Shown here: positions 35,424 through 44,515 of the stretch, one piece after another
How positions within the stretch are numbered: position 1 is the first letter of the stretch
Layout: each line of letters starts with the position of its first letter
Assembly: GCF_012935715.1 (NCBI RefSeq)
Contig: NZ_CP052860.1
Coordinates: forward strand, 3,162,001-3,226,000
Direction: 5' to 3'
Length of the DNA stretch: 64,000 nucleotides
Origin: Pseudomonas sp. ADAK13
GTDB taxonomy: Bacteria > Pseudomonadota > Gammaproteobacteria > Pseudomonadales > Pseudomonadaceae
Notes under the pieces: generated by a model
Told to the model about the DNA's origin: nothing
The model's database searches: none
What the model saw: only the letters and a program-made list of their open reading frames with translations
Position numbers and translations under genes: made by a program

Positions 35424-36175
35424 TGAATGATCAGGAGCTGTTGCGCTATAGCCGGCAGATTCTGTTGCAGCATGTCGACATTGAAGGCCAGTTGCGCCTG
35501 AAAAACAGCCGCGCGCTGATCGTCGGGCTCGGTGGCCTCGGTTCCCCGGTGGCGCTGTACCTGGCAGCGGCGGGCGTGGGTGAGCTGCATTTGGCGGACT
35601 TCGACAGCGTCGACCTGACCAACCTGCAACGCCAGATCATCCATGACACCGACAGTGTCGGCCTGAGCAAGGTCGACTCGGCGATTCGCCGCCTGAGCGC
35701 GATCAATCCTGAAATACAGTTGGTTGCCCATCGCAGCGCGCTGGATGAGGATTCTCTCGCGGCCGCCGTGACGGCGGTCGACGTCGTACTGGATTGCAGC
35801 GATAACTTCTCCACCCGCGAAGCGGTCAATGCTGCGTGTGTCGCCGCCGGCAAACCGCTGGTCAGCGGCGCCGCGATTCGCCTGGAAGGCCAGTTGTCGG
35901 TGTTCGACCCGCGCCGCGCCGAAAGCCCGTGCTACCACTGTTTATACGGGCACGGCAGCGAGGCCGAACTGACCTGCAGCGAAGCCGGCGTCATCGGCCC
36001 GCTGGTGGGGTTGGTGGGAAGCCTGCAAGCCCTGGAAGCCTTGAAATTGCTGGCCGGTTTCGGCGAGCCACTGGTGGGGCGGCTGTTGTTGATCGACGCC
36101 CTGACCACGCGTTTTCGCGAGTTGCGGGTCAAGCGCGATCCCGGTTGCAGCGTCTGCGGTAGCCAACATGGTTAA
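35423..36175 (+). CDS. moeB: Molybdopterin-synthase adenylyltransferase / ThiF-family E1-like enzyme
   Basis: 250-residue E1-like enzyme that adenylates a ubiquitin-like sulfur carrier (MoaD or ThiS). ATP-binding [19 protein letters not shown] (about 34-52) with the downstream Asp in [14 protein letters not shown], and two CxxC zinc pairs (CYHC and CSVC). ATG 35423 overlaps the prmC stop by one base; an in-frame GTG at 35420 is also possible. Fourth gene of the hemA operon. Confidence 0.9.
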   Translation: MNDQELLRYSRQILLQHVDIEGQLRLKNSRALIVGLGGLGSPVALYLAAAGVGELHLADFDSVDLTNLQRQIIHDTDSVGLSKVDSAIRRLSAINPEIQLVAHRSALDEDSLAAAVTAVDVVLDCSDNFSTREAVNAACVAAGKPLVSGAAIRLEGQLSVFDPRRAESPCYHCLYGHGSEAELTCSEAGVIGPLVGLVGSLQALEALKLLAGFGEPLVGRLLLIDALTTRFRELRVKRDPGCSVCGSQHG

Positions 36176-36962
36176 GGACGCGCCCATTGGTGTGTTCGAC
36201 TCCGGTGTCGGCGGCCTGTCGGTGCTGGACGAAATCCAGCGGCTGCTGCCCCATGAGTCGCTGCTGTACGTGGCGGATGGCGGGAATATCCCCTACGGCG
36301 AGAAAACCCCGGCATTTATCCTTGATCGTTCGCGACGGGTGGCGGAGTTTTTTCGTGAGAAGGGCGCCAAGGCCTTTGTGATTGCCTGCAACACGGCGAC
36401 CGTCGCCGCCGTCGCCGATTTGCGCCAGGACTATCCCGACTGGCCATTGGTGGGCATGGAGCCTGCGGTTAAACCCGCCGCCGCCGCGACCCGCAGTGGC
36501 GTGGTCGGCGTGCTGGCGACCACCGGCACCCTGCAAAGCGCCAAGTTCGCCGCCTTGCTCGACCGTTTCGCCACCGATGTGCGTGTGATCACCCAGCCGT
36601 GCCCAGGCCTGGTGGAGCTGATCGAAACCGGCGACTTGAACAGCCCGGCGTTGCGCCTGCTGTTGCAGGGCTATGTCGAACCGCTGATTGCGGCCGGTTG
36701 CGACACCATCATCCTTGGCTGCACCCACTATCCCTTCCTCAAGCCATTGCTCGCCGAGATGCTCCCGCCGACGATCATTCTGATCGACACCGGCGCTGCG
36801 GTAGCGCGTCAATTGCAGCGCCTTTTGGGCGAGCGCGAGCTGCTGGCCTCCGGCAATCCCGAGCCTGCGCAGTTCTGGACCAGCGGCGATCCAGAGCACT
36901 TCAGAAATATCCTACCGACCCTATGGAAATCCCCCGGCGTTGTGCGTAATTTTGGCATGTGA
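36168..36962 (+). CDS. murI: Glutamate racemase
   Basis: 264-residue cofactor-independent enzyme that makes D-Glu for peptidoglycan. The two catalytic Cys are in [13 protein letters not shown] (about residue 74) and [10 protein letters not shown] (about 185); [10 protein letters not shown] starts the protein. Overlaps moeB by eight bases. Last gene of the hemA operon. Confidence 0.95.
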   Translation: MVKDAPIGVFDSGVGGLSVLDEIQRLLPHESLLYVADGGNIPYGEKTPAFILDRSRRVAEFFREKGAKAFVIACNTATVAAVADLRQDYPDWPLVGMEPAVKPAAAATRSGVVGVLATTGTLQSAKFAALLDRFATDVRVITQPCPGLVELIETGDLNSPALRLLLQGYVEPLIAAGCDTIILGCTHYPFLKPLLAEMLPPTIILIDTGAAVARQLQRLLGERELLASGNPEPAQFWTSGDPEHFRNILPTLWKSPGVVRNFGM

Positions 36963-37073
36963 AAAAAACGTGAAATAGCTCGTTTTTCGCTGAACTTCCG
37001 CGTGTGCGACAGCTTCTATAGCGAGTTAGCCTGTACAAAATCATACAACTTCGTTCGGAAAGGATGTTTCTAT

Positions 37074-37592
37074 ATGAAGCGCTTGTTCTGTTTGGCTGCG
37101 ATTGCGGCCGCAATGTTGGGGCACTCTTTTTCTGCGCAGGCCGCGGGCCTGGAATTTGGAGTGGGGAGTACCAGCGATTCGACCATGACCTATCGGTTGG
37201 GGCTGACCTCGGATTGGGATAAAAGCTGGTGGCAGACCGATACGGGCCGCGTGACCGGTTACTGGAGCGGCGCCTACACCTACTGGGACGGTGACAAGCG
37301 CGCCAGTGTCAGCAGCTTGTCGTTCTCGCCGGTGTTTGTGTATGAGTTTGCCGGGGAGAAGGTGAAGCCGTACATCGAGGCTGGGGTTGGCGTGGCGGTG
37401 TTCTCCCGCACGCGGGTTGAAGACAACAACATCGGCCAGGCTTTCCAGTTTGAAGACCGACTGGGCTTTGGCTTGCGCTTTGTCGGTGGGAGCGAAGTGG
37501 GCATTCGGGCCACCCATTACTCCAATGCCGGGATCAGCAGCAATAACGATGGTGTCGAGAGCTATTCGCTGCACTACACGATGCCGTTGTAA
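37074..37592 (+). CDS. pagL: Lipid A 3-O-deacylase PagL
   Basis: 172-residue outer-membrane enzyme removing the 3-O acyl chain of lipid A. Signal peptide to about residue 23 (SAQA-A), then an eight-strand beta barrel. The catalytic triad is visible in RATHYSNAGISSNNDGVESY: His, Ser two residues later, and Glu near the end of this stretch. ATG 37074 has AAAGGA nine bases upstream; codons before it do not look coding. Confidence 0.92.
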   Translation: MKRLFCLAAIAAAMLGHSFSAQAAGLEFGVGSTSDSTMTYRLGLTSDWDKSWWQTDTGRVTGYWSGAYTYWDGDKRASVSSLSFSPVFVYEFAGEKVKPYIEAGVGVAVFSRTRVEDNNIGQAFQFEDRLGFGLRFVGGSEVGIRATHYSNAGISSNNDGVESYSLHYTMPL

Positions 37593-37616
37593 TTCTCAAG
37601 AACACCGCAAAACCCC

Positions 37617-37703
37617 TGTAGGAGCTGGCTAGCCAGCGATGCAGGCACCTCGGTGCATCAGTTACACCGAGTTGACGCTATCGCAGGCGAGCCAGCTCCC
37701 ACA
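37617..37703. repeat. REPIN, TGTAGGAGCTGGCTAGC variant
   Basis: Imperfect outer arms (37617-37642 and about 37678-37703) with an inner CACCTCGGTG dyad, same layout as the copy at 22029-22115 but with several mismatches, so probably older. Confidence 0.8.
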
Positions 37704-37726
37704 GTTGATCTGTATCGGTTTCAAAA

Positions 37727-38032
37727 TCAGCGATACACCGTCGCAATCCCCTGGCGCTCATCAATGCACTCCGGCGCGCCCATCTCGAATTCCCGGCAGA
37801 TCAGCGGCCGCTTCTCATAAATCGTGCACATCATCGTGTCGCGATCCAGCGCCGCGCACCAGCCGTCATCCAGGCGCAGCATGACTTCGCCGCCCCAATC
37901 GTCGGTATCGATAAAGCGATCAGGCACGCCGGTGTCGGTGATCAGCATGACTTCCAACTGGCAGCAGCATGCGGCGCAGGTGGAGCAGGTGACGGCAGGT
38001 TCGGCGATTTGGGTGTGGGGGATGTTGGTCAT
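37727..38032 (-). CDS. YkgJ-family cysteine cluster protein
   Basis: 101-residue protein with the metal-binding cysteine cluster typical of the family: CSTCAACCCQLEV near the N terminus, then GWCAALD, MCTIYEKRPLICREFEMG and ECI. Probably binds Zn or an Fe-S centre; enzymatic role unknown. On the same strand as the light-regulon genes but 54 bases beyond the last one. Confidence 0.88.
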   Translation of the reverse strand: MTNIPHTQIAEPAVTCSTCAACCCQLEVMLITDTGVPDRFIDTDDWGGEVMLRLDDGWCAALDRDTMMCTIYEKRPLICREFEMGAPECIDERQGIATVYR

Positions 38033-38086
38033 AGGCGCGCAGTGTAAGGCAAGCGGCTTATGCGTGTGTGAAAGGCCTGACGGACG

Positions 38087-38578
38087 TCAGTGTGCCAACT
38101 GCCTGGCGACCCAGTGCAGCCATGGAAAGATCATGCCCCAAAGCAACGCCAGCCCGAGGAGGGTCGCCACGGTGCCATAGCCGAAACTGACCCCGGCCAA
38201 CTGGCTGCCGGCGTAATAAGACAATGGCCCGCCCACCGCGCCCAGCAGGCTTGCACGCCACCAGGGCTGTGCGCTCCAGGCCAGGCAATGGCGCAGCGTG
38301 GTCGCCAGCAATGCCCACAACAGGATCAGCCACACCGGCGCCAACGGCCCGGGCAGGCTGAAGTGAAACACGCCAAACGCGCGCAGCGCGGTGTCGATCA
38401 CCGTGCCCAGCAGGGTGACGGCCAGGACCACCTGGCCTTCCTCGGACCACGAACTTATCCACAGCAGGTGGACCGCCAGCACGGCCACTCCCACCAATAG
38501 CCACAGGCTGTCGCCGCCCAGCACACAGGCAAACCAGCCGCACTGGAACAGTACGGCATTCGCCAGCGGTTTAAGCAT
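38087..38578 (-). CDS. DUF2878 integral membrane protein (light-regulon operon, gene 9)
   Basis: 163-residue protein with about six hydrophobic helices; FGVFHFSLPGPLAPVWLILL and LLGAVGGPLSYYAGSQLAGV are the family hallmarks. DUF2878 proteins regularly accompany the CFA-like methyltransferase/FAD-oxidoreductase cluster, so a role in handling the modified fatty acid or its precursor is plausible, but none is proved. ATG 38578 overlaps the stop of the methyltransferase gene by eight bases. Confidence 0.85.
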   Translation of the reverse strand: MLKPLANAVLFQCGWFACVLGGDSLWLLVGVAVLAVHLLWISSWSEEGQVVLAVTLLGTVIDTALRAFGVFHFSLPGPLAPVWLILLWALLATTLRHCLAWSAQPWWRASLLGAVGGPLSYYAGSQLAGVSFGYGTVATLLGLALLWGMIFPWLHWVARQLAH

Positions 38579-39842
38579 CAAAACGCCCGAGCAGCGGCTG
38601 GGTCAGCGCCGCCGGCTTGGCCAGCAGCATCTGTGCGGTGCCGATGGTGCGCTCCATAAAACCGCCTTCGCAGTAGCACAGGTAAAACTCCCACAGCCGC
38701 AGGAAGTATTCGTCGTAGCCCATTTCCGTCAGGCGGCTGTGGGCGCGGCGAAAGTTCTCATGCCACAGGCGCAGGGTTCGCGCGTAGTGCAGGCCGAAAT
38801 CCTCCATGTGCAGCAGGTTCATGTCGGTGTCGCGGCTGACGATCTCGAGCATCTTCTGCACGCAGGGCAGGGCGCCGCCGGGGAAGATGTAGCGCTGGAT
38901 AAAGTCCACGCTGCTCTTGGCCTGTTCGTAGCGTTGTTCACGAATGGTGATGGCTTGCAGCAACATCAGGCCGTTGCCCTTGAGCAACTGCGCGCACTGC
39001 TTGAAATAGGTCGGCAGGAAGCGATGGCCCACCGCTTCGATCATCTCGATGGACACCAGCTTGTCGTACTGCCCGGTCAGGTCGCGGTAGTCCTCCAGCA
39101 GCAGCGTCACCTGGTTCTGCAAACCCAGGGCCTCGATGCGTTTTTCAGTGTAGGCAAACTGCTCCTTGGACAAGGTCGTGGTGGTGACCTTGCAGCCATA
39201 TTGCTGCGCCGCATAAATCGCCATGCTGCCCCAGCCGGTGCCGATTTCCAGCAGGTGATCGGACGGTTTCAGCGCGAGTTTCTGGCAGATGCGTTCCAGT
39301 TTGTTCAACTGGGCCTGTTCCAGGGTGTCGTCGGCGGTGAGGAATTGTGCGGCCGAATACATCATGGTCGGGTCGAGGAATTCCTCGAACAGGTCGTTGC
39401 CCAGGTCGTAATGGGCGGCGATGTTTTTCTGCGAGCCCTTGCGCGTATTGCGGTTGAGCCAGTGCAGGCTTTGGGTGAAGGGCCGCGCGAGTTTGGCCAG
39501 ACCACCTTCCAGCGCATCGAGCACGTCGAGGTTACTGACCATCACCCGCACCACGGCGGTGAGGTCCGGGCTGCTCCAGTAACCATGAATAAACGCCTCG
39601 CCCGCGCCGATGGAACCGTTGGCCGCCACCAGCCCCCACACCGCCGAGTCGAGGATCTGGATTTCCCCCAGCAGGTGCGCTTCCCGTGCGCCGAAGACTT
39701 GCCGTTCGCCGTCCTCAATCACCACCAACTGGCCGTGGCGCAGTTGGCCGAGCTGGCGCAGCACCGCTTTACGCAGCAGTGCGGCGGTCATGCCGTTGAC
39801 GTTCAAGCGGTTGGATTTGACCGATAAGCTAGGGGATTTCAT
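38571..39842 (-). CDS. Cyclopropane-fatty-acid-synthase-like SAM methyltransferase (UfaM-like), gene 8
   Basis: 423-residue SAM enzyme acting on unsaturated phospholipid acyl chains. SAM loop LLEIGTGWGSMAIYAA (about 198-213) and CFA motifs AAHYDLGNDLFEEFLDPTMM (about 141-160), YSAAQ and VSIEMIEAVGHRF. Because it sits with an FAD oxidoreductase and DUF1365 protein under a LitR-like control region, it more likely belongs to the furan/methyl fatty-acid type (UfaM in P. putida and Rhodobacter) than to the stationary-phase Cfa. Which product it forms is inference. Overlaps DUF1365 by 14 bases. Confidence 0.85.
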   Translation of the reverse strand: MKSPSLSVKSNRLNVNGMTAALLRKAVLRQLGQLRHGQLVVIEDGERQVFGAREAHLLGEIQILDSAVWGLVAANGSIGAGEAFIHGYWSSPDLTAVVRVMVSNLDVLDALEGGLAKLARPFTQSLHWLNRNTRKGSQKNIAAHYDLGNDLFEEFLDPTMMYSAAQFLTADDTLEQAQLNKLERICQKLALKPSDHLLEIGTGWGSMAIYAAQQYGCKVTTTTLSKEQFAYTEKRIEALGLQNQVTLLLEDYRDLTGQYDKLVSIEMIEAVGHRFLPTYFKQCAQLLKGNGLMLLQAITIREQRYEQAKSSVDFIQRYIFPGGALPCVQKMLEIVSRDTDMNLLHMEDFGLHYARTLRLWHENFRRAHSRLTEMGYDEYFLRLWEFYLCYCEGGFMERTIGTAQMLLAKPAALTQPLLGRFDA

Positions 39843-40635
39843 GGCGGCGATCCTTGGTGTACCCGACTGCGGTGCGAGAAGCGCCTTCGGCGGCGTGATG
39901 GGAAAAAATCGGCGTGCGTTTAAGTAAAAGGCGCAGGGCCTGCCAGTAAATGGCCAGGCAAGTCTTGGCGGTCATCCACGGGAAGCGCCACAGGTAACGG
40001 TGCAGGCTGGCCCGGTTCAAAGCTTCGCGTTGCAGGCTCAACGTGGCGTCGAAGACTTTCAGCTCGCCCTGCCAGTCGGCCATGTGCACGCCGAGTTTCG
40101 CGGCGGGCGGGCTGAAGCTCATGCGGTATTCCAGGTCCCGGGGCAAAAACGGCGACACATGAAACGCCTTGGCCACGGCGAAGTGCTGGTGCTCGTCGGC
40201 AGGCAACGCCTGGGCCGGCAGTACGTAGTGATAGCGCTCGCGCCACGGGGTGTTGGTCACTTCACAGAGGATCGCGGCCAGTGTTCCATCGGCCTCGAAG
40301 CAGTAGAAGAAACTCACCGGATTAAAAGCCAGGCCCCAACTGCGAGCCTGGGTCAGCAGGCAGATTGCGCCCAGGGGTATGCGCCCCAGGGCCTTGCCGA
40401 CTTCTTGGCGTACGGCATCGGTCAAGCTCATGCCGTGACGGGTCAATTCACGCAGGTAATCCTGCTGGCGAAACGCGAACGGCGCCCAGCGCTCGCCCGC
40501 CAGTGGCGACAAACCGAACACTTCGTGCTGTTCGCTGAGGTCCAGGTACAGCAGGCCGATCCGGTAGCGAAAGGCATGGCCCTTGGGCGTAAACCGCCGA
40601 TGGGCGATCCAGCCGCTGTAGAGGGCGCTGTTCAC
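39829..40635 (-). CDS. DUF1365 protein, gene 7
   Basis: 268-residue protein of a family found beside CFA-type methyltransferases and amine-oxidase-like flavoproteins. N terminus MNSALYSGWIAHRRFTPKGH, then FGLSPLAGERWAPFAFRQQD and the conserved SFFYCFEADGTLAAILCEVT and HVSPFLPRDLEYRMSFSPP. Start is GTG, overlapping the previous stop in a GTGA. Biochemical function unknown; context suggests fatty-acid modification. Confidence 0.88.
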   Translation of the reverse strand: MNSALYSGWIAHRRFTPKGHAFRYRIGLLYLDLSEQHEVFGLSPLAGERWAPFAFRQQDYLRELTRHGMSLTDAVRQEVGKALGRIPLGAICLLTQARSWGLAFNPVSFFYCFEADGTLAAILCEVTNTPWRERYHYVLPAQALPADEHQHFAVAKAFHVSPFLPRDLEYRMSFSPPAAKLGVHMADWQGELKVFDATLSLQREALNRASLHRYLWRFPWMTAKTCLAIYWQALRLLLKRTPIFSHHAAEGASRTAVGYTKDRRHEIP

Positions 40636-41879
40636 AGGATTTCCCCAAACGCCTTGGCTACACGCAACGCGCTGACCACGCCGTCTTCGTGGAAACCGTT
40701 GGCCCAGTAGGCACCGCAATAGTAGGTGTGCTGCGCGCCGTGCAGTTCTTCCCAGCGCGCTTGTGCGGCCACGGCGGCCAGGCTGTATTGCGGGTGGGCG
40801 TAGGTGTAGCGGGCAAGGACTTTGAGCGGGTTGATCATCGCTGTCTGGTTGAGGCTCACGCAAAAAGTCGTGGCGCTGTCGATGCCCTGCAGGATGTTCA
40901 TGTCGTAGGTCACGGCAGCCTGTTTTTGCGCGCTGCCGTCGAGGCGATAGTTCCAGCTGGCCCAGGCCAGTCTGCGGTCGGGCAGCAAACGGGTGTCGGT
41001 GTGCAGGACCACGTCGTTGTCGGCGTAGGGCAGGGCGCCGAGGATCTGTTGCTCGGCCGGGCTCGCGTCGCCCAGCAGCGCCAGGGCCTGGTCGCTGTGG
41101 CAGGCGAACACCACCTTGTCGAAAACCTCGCTGCCGGCGGCGCTGTGGATAACCACGCCGATCGCTGAGCGTTCAACCCGGGTAACCGGGCAATTGAGGC
41201 GAATTTTTTCGCGGAAGGACTGGGTCAGCGGCTCGATATAGCGGCTGGAGCCGCCTTCGATCACGCACCATTGCGGCCGGTTACTCACCGACAACAAACC
41301 ATGGTTCTTGAAGAACCGTACGAAGAATTGCAGGGGAAACCCGAGCATGTCCGCCAGGGACATCGACCAGATCGCCGCCCCCATCGGCACGATGTAGTGC
41401 TGGATAAACCGCTGGCCGTAGCCGCCGGCTTGCAGGTATTCACCCAGGGTCATCTCGGCGCTGATGCGTTGCTCTTGCAGGTCCAGCGGCGCCTGGCGGT
41501 TGAAGCGCAGGATGTCGCGCAACATGCCCCAGAAACCCGGCGATAGAATGTTGCGGCGCTGGGCGAACAGGCTGTTGAGGTTGTTGCCGTTGTATTCGAA
41601 CCCGGCGCTCGGGTCGCACACCGAAAAGCTCATCTCGGTGGGTTTGAACGTCACGCCGATCTGCCCCAGCAGCTTGATGAAGTTGGGGTAGGTCCAGTTG
41701 TTGAACACGATAAAGCCGGTGTCCACCGCATAGCTTTTGCCCTCCACCGTGACATTGGCTGTATGGGTGTGCCCGCCAATGCAGTCGCTCGCTTCGAACA
41801 ACGTGATGTCATGGCGGCGACTGAGCAGATAAGCACTGGTCAGCCCGGCGATGCCGCTGCCGATGATGGCGATCTTCAC
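40632..41879 (-). CDS. FAD-dependent amine-oxidase-like oxidoreductase (UfaD-like), gene 6
   Basis: 415 residues. N-terminal Rossmann motif IAIIGSGIAGLTSAYLLSRR (residues 3-22) and the desaturase/monoamine-oxidase-type C-terminal flavin motif YYCGAYWANGFHEDG. Belongs to the family that in furan-fatty-acid pathways desaturates the methylated acyl chain. GTG start overlaps the SDR stop (GTGA). The longer upstream frame lies inside the SDR gene and is rejected. Confidence 0.88.
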   Translation of the reverse strand: MKIAIIGSGIAGLTSAYLLSRRHDITLFEASDCIGGHTHTANVTVEGKSYAVDTGFIVFNNWTYPNFIKLLGQIGVTFKPTEMSFSVCDPSAGFEYNGNNLNSLFAQRRNILSPGFWGMLRDILRFNRQAPLDLQEQRISAEMTLGEYLQAGGYGQRFIQHYIVPMGAAIWSMSLADMLGFPLQFFVRFFKNHGLLSVSNRPQWCVIEGGSSRYIEPLTQSFREKIRLNCPVTRVERSAIGVVIHSAAGSEVFDKVVFACHSDQALALLGDASPAEQQILGALPYADNDVVLHTDTRLLPDRRLAWASWNYRLDGSAQKQAAVTYDMNILQGIDSATTFCVSLNQTAMINPLKVLARYTYAHPQYSLAAVAAQARWEELHGAQHTYYCGAYWANGFHEDGVVSALRVAKAFGEIL

Positions 41880-42658
41880 AGGTCGTCCTTCCTCGGTGGC
41901 GGGCTGCGCAGCATGCGTTTGCCGATGATCAGCTTGGCGCGGTTCGGCAGTTTCGACAGCGGCCACAGTGCAGCAATGAACAGCGCCGGGAAGGCGATTT
42001 CCAGTGGACGGTTTTGCAGCTTGGCGAAGATATGCCGCGCGGCCTTGTCTGCGGGCCAGCTCAGGGGCATCGGGAAATCGTTGCGGGCGGTCAGCGGCGT
42101 GTCGACAAACCCCGGGCTGACCACGGTCACATCGATGCCTTCGGGCGACAGGTCGATACGTAGGGATTCAAACAGGTAGCGCAGGCCGGCCTTGGAGGCG
42201 CCGTAGGCTTCCGCCCGGGGCATCGGCAGGTACGTCACGGCACTGGCCACGCCGACCAGGTGCGGGCTATGACCGGCGCGCAACAGCGGCAGGGCGGCCT
42301 CGATGCAGTAACTGCTGGCCAACAGGTTGGTGCGCACCACGTGTTCGATGATCGAGGCGTCGAACTGTTTGGCATCCACGTATTCGCAGGTGCCGGCGTT
42401 GAGGATCACCGTGTCCAGCGAGCCCCAGACCACGGCGATGTGCTCACCGATTTCGCGCACGGTCTGGCTGTTGGTCAGGTCGCCTGCCACCACCAGCACT
42501 TGCCCCGGATATTGCTGGGCGAGTTGCTCCAGCGGCGCCTTGGAGCGGGAGCTGACGGCCACATGGGCGCCGCTGTCGAGCAGCGCTTTGGCCAGTTCGG
42601 CACCGATGCCACTGCTGGCACCGGTCAACCAATAACGACGGGGCGGCACAAGGTTCAT
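41876..42658 (-). CDS. Short-chain dehydrogenase/reductase, gene 5
   Basis: 260-residue classical SDR: TGASSGIGAELAKALL (cofactor loop), VILNAGTCEY (NNAG equivalent), and catalytic YGASKAGLRY with Ser upstream in VGVASAVTYLP. C-terminal tail is basic. Substrate unknown; its place in the operon suggests lipid or cofactor metabolism. ATG overlaps the NTF2-like gene stop by four bases (ATGA). Confidence 0.88.
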   Translation of the reverse strand: MNLVPPRRYWLTGASSGIGAELAKALLDSGAHVAVSSRSKAPLEQLAQQYPGQVLVVAGDLTNSQTVREIGEHIAVVWGSLDTVILNAGTCEYVDAKQFDASIIEHVVRTNLLASSYCIEAALPLLRAGHSPHLVGVASAVTYLPMPRAEAYGASKAGLRYLFESLRIDLSPEGIDVTVVSPGFVDTPLTARNDFPMPLSWPADKAARHIFAKLQNRPLEIAFPALFIAALWPLSKLPNRAKLIIGKRMLRSPPPRKDDL

Positions 42659-43077
42659 CCCATTCTCCTTTTCAGCCAACGGACCACGCCGCCGAGGACC
42701 GGCACGTGCTCATACAGCAGTGCACCTGCGTCGAAATAATCTCGATGCTGGTACACCTTGTCGCGCCACAGCAGGTGCGAGCAGCCTTCGACGCGAATCA
42801 CTTCGCCCTTGGCCAGGCGCGGGTGGCAGAAGCTCATTTTCCAGCGCAGGTAGCCTTCGCCTTCAGCCACTTGATCGAAGCCATGGAAGTCAAAGCGCAG
42901 CTGGGTGACGTTGTCGTACAGCTCGGCGAAGTAACGGTGCAGCGCCGTCAGCCCATGCACCTCGTGCAGCGGGTCGGTGAAGCTGATGTCCTTGCTGTAC
43001 AGGCTGTCGAGCAGGTGCAGGTTGTGCTTGTCCACACTGGCAAAGGCCTGGGCGAAGCGGCGCAGGAAATCACTCAT
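42655..43077 (-). CDS. NTF2/SnoaL-like protein, gene 4
   Basis: 140-residue single-domain alpha+beta cone protein: FLRRFAQAFASVDKHNLHLL, then DISFTDPLHEVHGLTALHRY and the closing GCSHLLWRDKVYQHRDYF. Family members are lyases, isomerases or non-catalytic. Conserved companion of the photolyase and SDR in this cluster; role not known. Overlaps phrB by eight bases. Confidence 0.85.
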   Translation of the reverse strand: MSDFLRRFAQAFASVDKHNLHLLDSLYSKDISFTDPLHEVHGLTALHRYFAELYDNVTQLRFDFHGFDQVAEGEGYLRWKMSFCHPRLAKGEVIRVEGCSHLLWRDKVYQHRDYFDAGALLYEHVPVLGGVVRWLKRRMG

Positions 43078-44515
43078 AGCTGCCTCCAGCCGCCTGGCGT
43101 GGCGGCAGGCTACGGAAGGCGGCGAGGGCGCGGTCGCGGGATTTTTTCAAATCGACGATAGGACGAGGATAGTCCGCCACGCCAAACAGGCCGCCCACGG
43201 CGTCGGGGTTGTGCACTTCTTTTTTGTTCAGCGCCGCCAGCTGCGGCAGCCAGTGCTTGATAAACACGCCTTCGCCGTCGAATTTTTCCGACTGGCTCAA
43301 GGGGCTGAAAATCCGGAAGTACGGCGCCGAATCGGTGCCGGTGGACGAGCTCCACTGCCAGCCGCCGTTGTTGGCCGCCAGGTCACCGTCGATCAGGTGG
43401 CGCATGAAAAAACGCTCGCCTTCACGCCAGTCGATCAGCAGGTTTTTGGTCAGGAACATCGCCACCACCATGCGCAGGCGGTTGTGCATCCAGCCGGTTT
43501 CCAGCAATTGGCGCATGGCCGCATCGATGATCGGCAGGCCGGTGCGGGCTTCCTGCCAGGCCTTCAAGTCTTCGGGGCTGTTGCGCCAGGCCACGGCTTC
43601 GGTCTCGGGGCGGAAGGCGCGGTGGCGGGAGACCCGTGGGTAGCCCACCAGGATATGTTTGTAGAACTCGCGCCACAGCAGCTCGTTGATCCAGGTGATG
43701 GCGCCAATGTCGCCGCTTTCGAATTCGCCCTGGTTGCTTTGCAGCGCGGCGTGCAGGCACTGGCGCGGCGAAACCACACCGGCGGCCAGGTAAGCCGAGA
43801 GCTGGCTGGTGCCGGGCTTGGCCGGGAAGTCGCGTTCGTCCTTGTAGTAGCTGATTTGTGCGTCGGCAAACTGGTCGAGACGGCGCCGGGCTTCGGTTTC
43901 ACCGGCAGGCCACAGCGCGCGCAAGGCTTCGCTCGGGGTAACAAAACCGTCGACCTGATCGGGGATCGGGTCACTTTTGAGTTTGAGCGGCGCCTGCGCC
44001 TTGGGGGCGGCGATCAGGCGGGGAAGCGCGCCGTGCAAGCGGCTGTAGCAGACCTTGCGAAACTGGCTGAACACCTGGAAGTACGTGCCGGTCTTGGTCA
44101 GTACGCTGCCGGGCTGGAACAGCAATTGGTCCAGGTAATTGTGGAAGGTCACGCCCTGGGCTTCGAGGGCCGTGGCCACCGCTGCGTCGCGACGCTCTTC
44201 GTGGATGCCGTATTCGTCATTGACGTGCACCGACTCCACCGACAGTTCCTGGCACAGGTCTGCCAGGGCTTGCGGTGCCTGGTCCCAGGTCGAGGCATGG
44301 CGGATCAACAGCGGAATGTTCAGCTCGCCCAGTGCCACGCTCAAGCTCTGCAGATTGCGCAGCCAGAAGTCGACTTTGCACGGCGCGTCATCGTGGGCCA
44401 GCCATTGCCCGGGGCTGATCAGGTAGACAGCCGCTGTCGGGCCGCGCTGTGCAGCGGCGGCGAGGGCGGTGTTGTCATGTAGGCGCAGGTCGGTGCGCAG
44501 CCAGATCAAGTGCAT
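43070..44515 (-). CDS. phrB: Deoxyribodipyrimidine photolyase, gene 3
   Basis: 481-residue class I CPD photolyase that repairs UV pyrimidine dimers with blue light. N-terminal antenna-binding domain (MHLIWLRTDLRLHDNTALAA) and C-terminal FAD domain with the WSSSTGTDSAPYFRIFSPLS signature and DLAANNGGWQW. Located directly after the LitR-like regulator gene with no spacer. Strong functional support for the cluster being light-related. Confidence 0.96.
   Translation of the reverse strand: MHLIWLRTDLRLHDNTALAAAAQRGPTAAVYLISPGQWLAHDDAPCKVDFWLRNLQSLSVALGELNIPLLIRHASTWDQAPQALADLCQELSVESVHVNDEYGIHEERRDAAVATALEAQGVTFHNYLDQLLFQPGSVLTKTGTYFQVFSQFRKVCYSRLHGALPRLIAAPKAQAPLKLKSDPIPDQVDGFVTPSEALRALWPAGETEARRRLDQFADAQISYYKDERDFPAKPGTSQLSAYLAAGVVSPRQCLHAALQSNQGEFESGDIGAITWINELLWREFYKHILVGYPRVSRHRAFRPETEAVAWRNSPEDLKAWQEARTGLPIIDAAMRQLLETGWMHNRLRMVVAMFLTKNLLIDWREGERFFMRHLIDGDLAANNGGWQWSSSTGTDSAPYFRIFSPLSQSEKFDGEGVFIKHWLPQLAALNKKEVHNPDAVGGLFGVADYPRPIVDLKKSRDRALAAFRSLPPRQAAGGSYE

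Noticed and set aside
36963..36995. Terminator after murI
   Set aside because: The AAAAACG/CGTTTTT stem has almost no GC pairs and the loop is long; too weak to call.
37032..37037. TGTACA upstream of pagL as a further PplR box
   Set aside because: No second half-site at 12 bases on either side.
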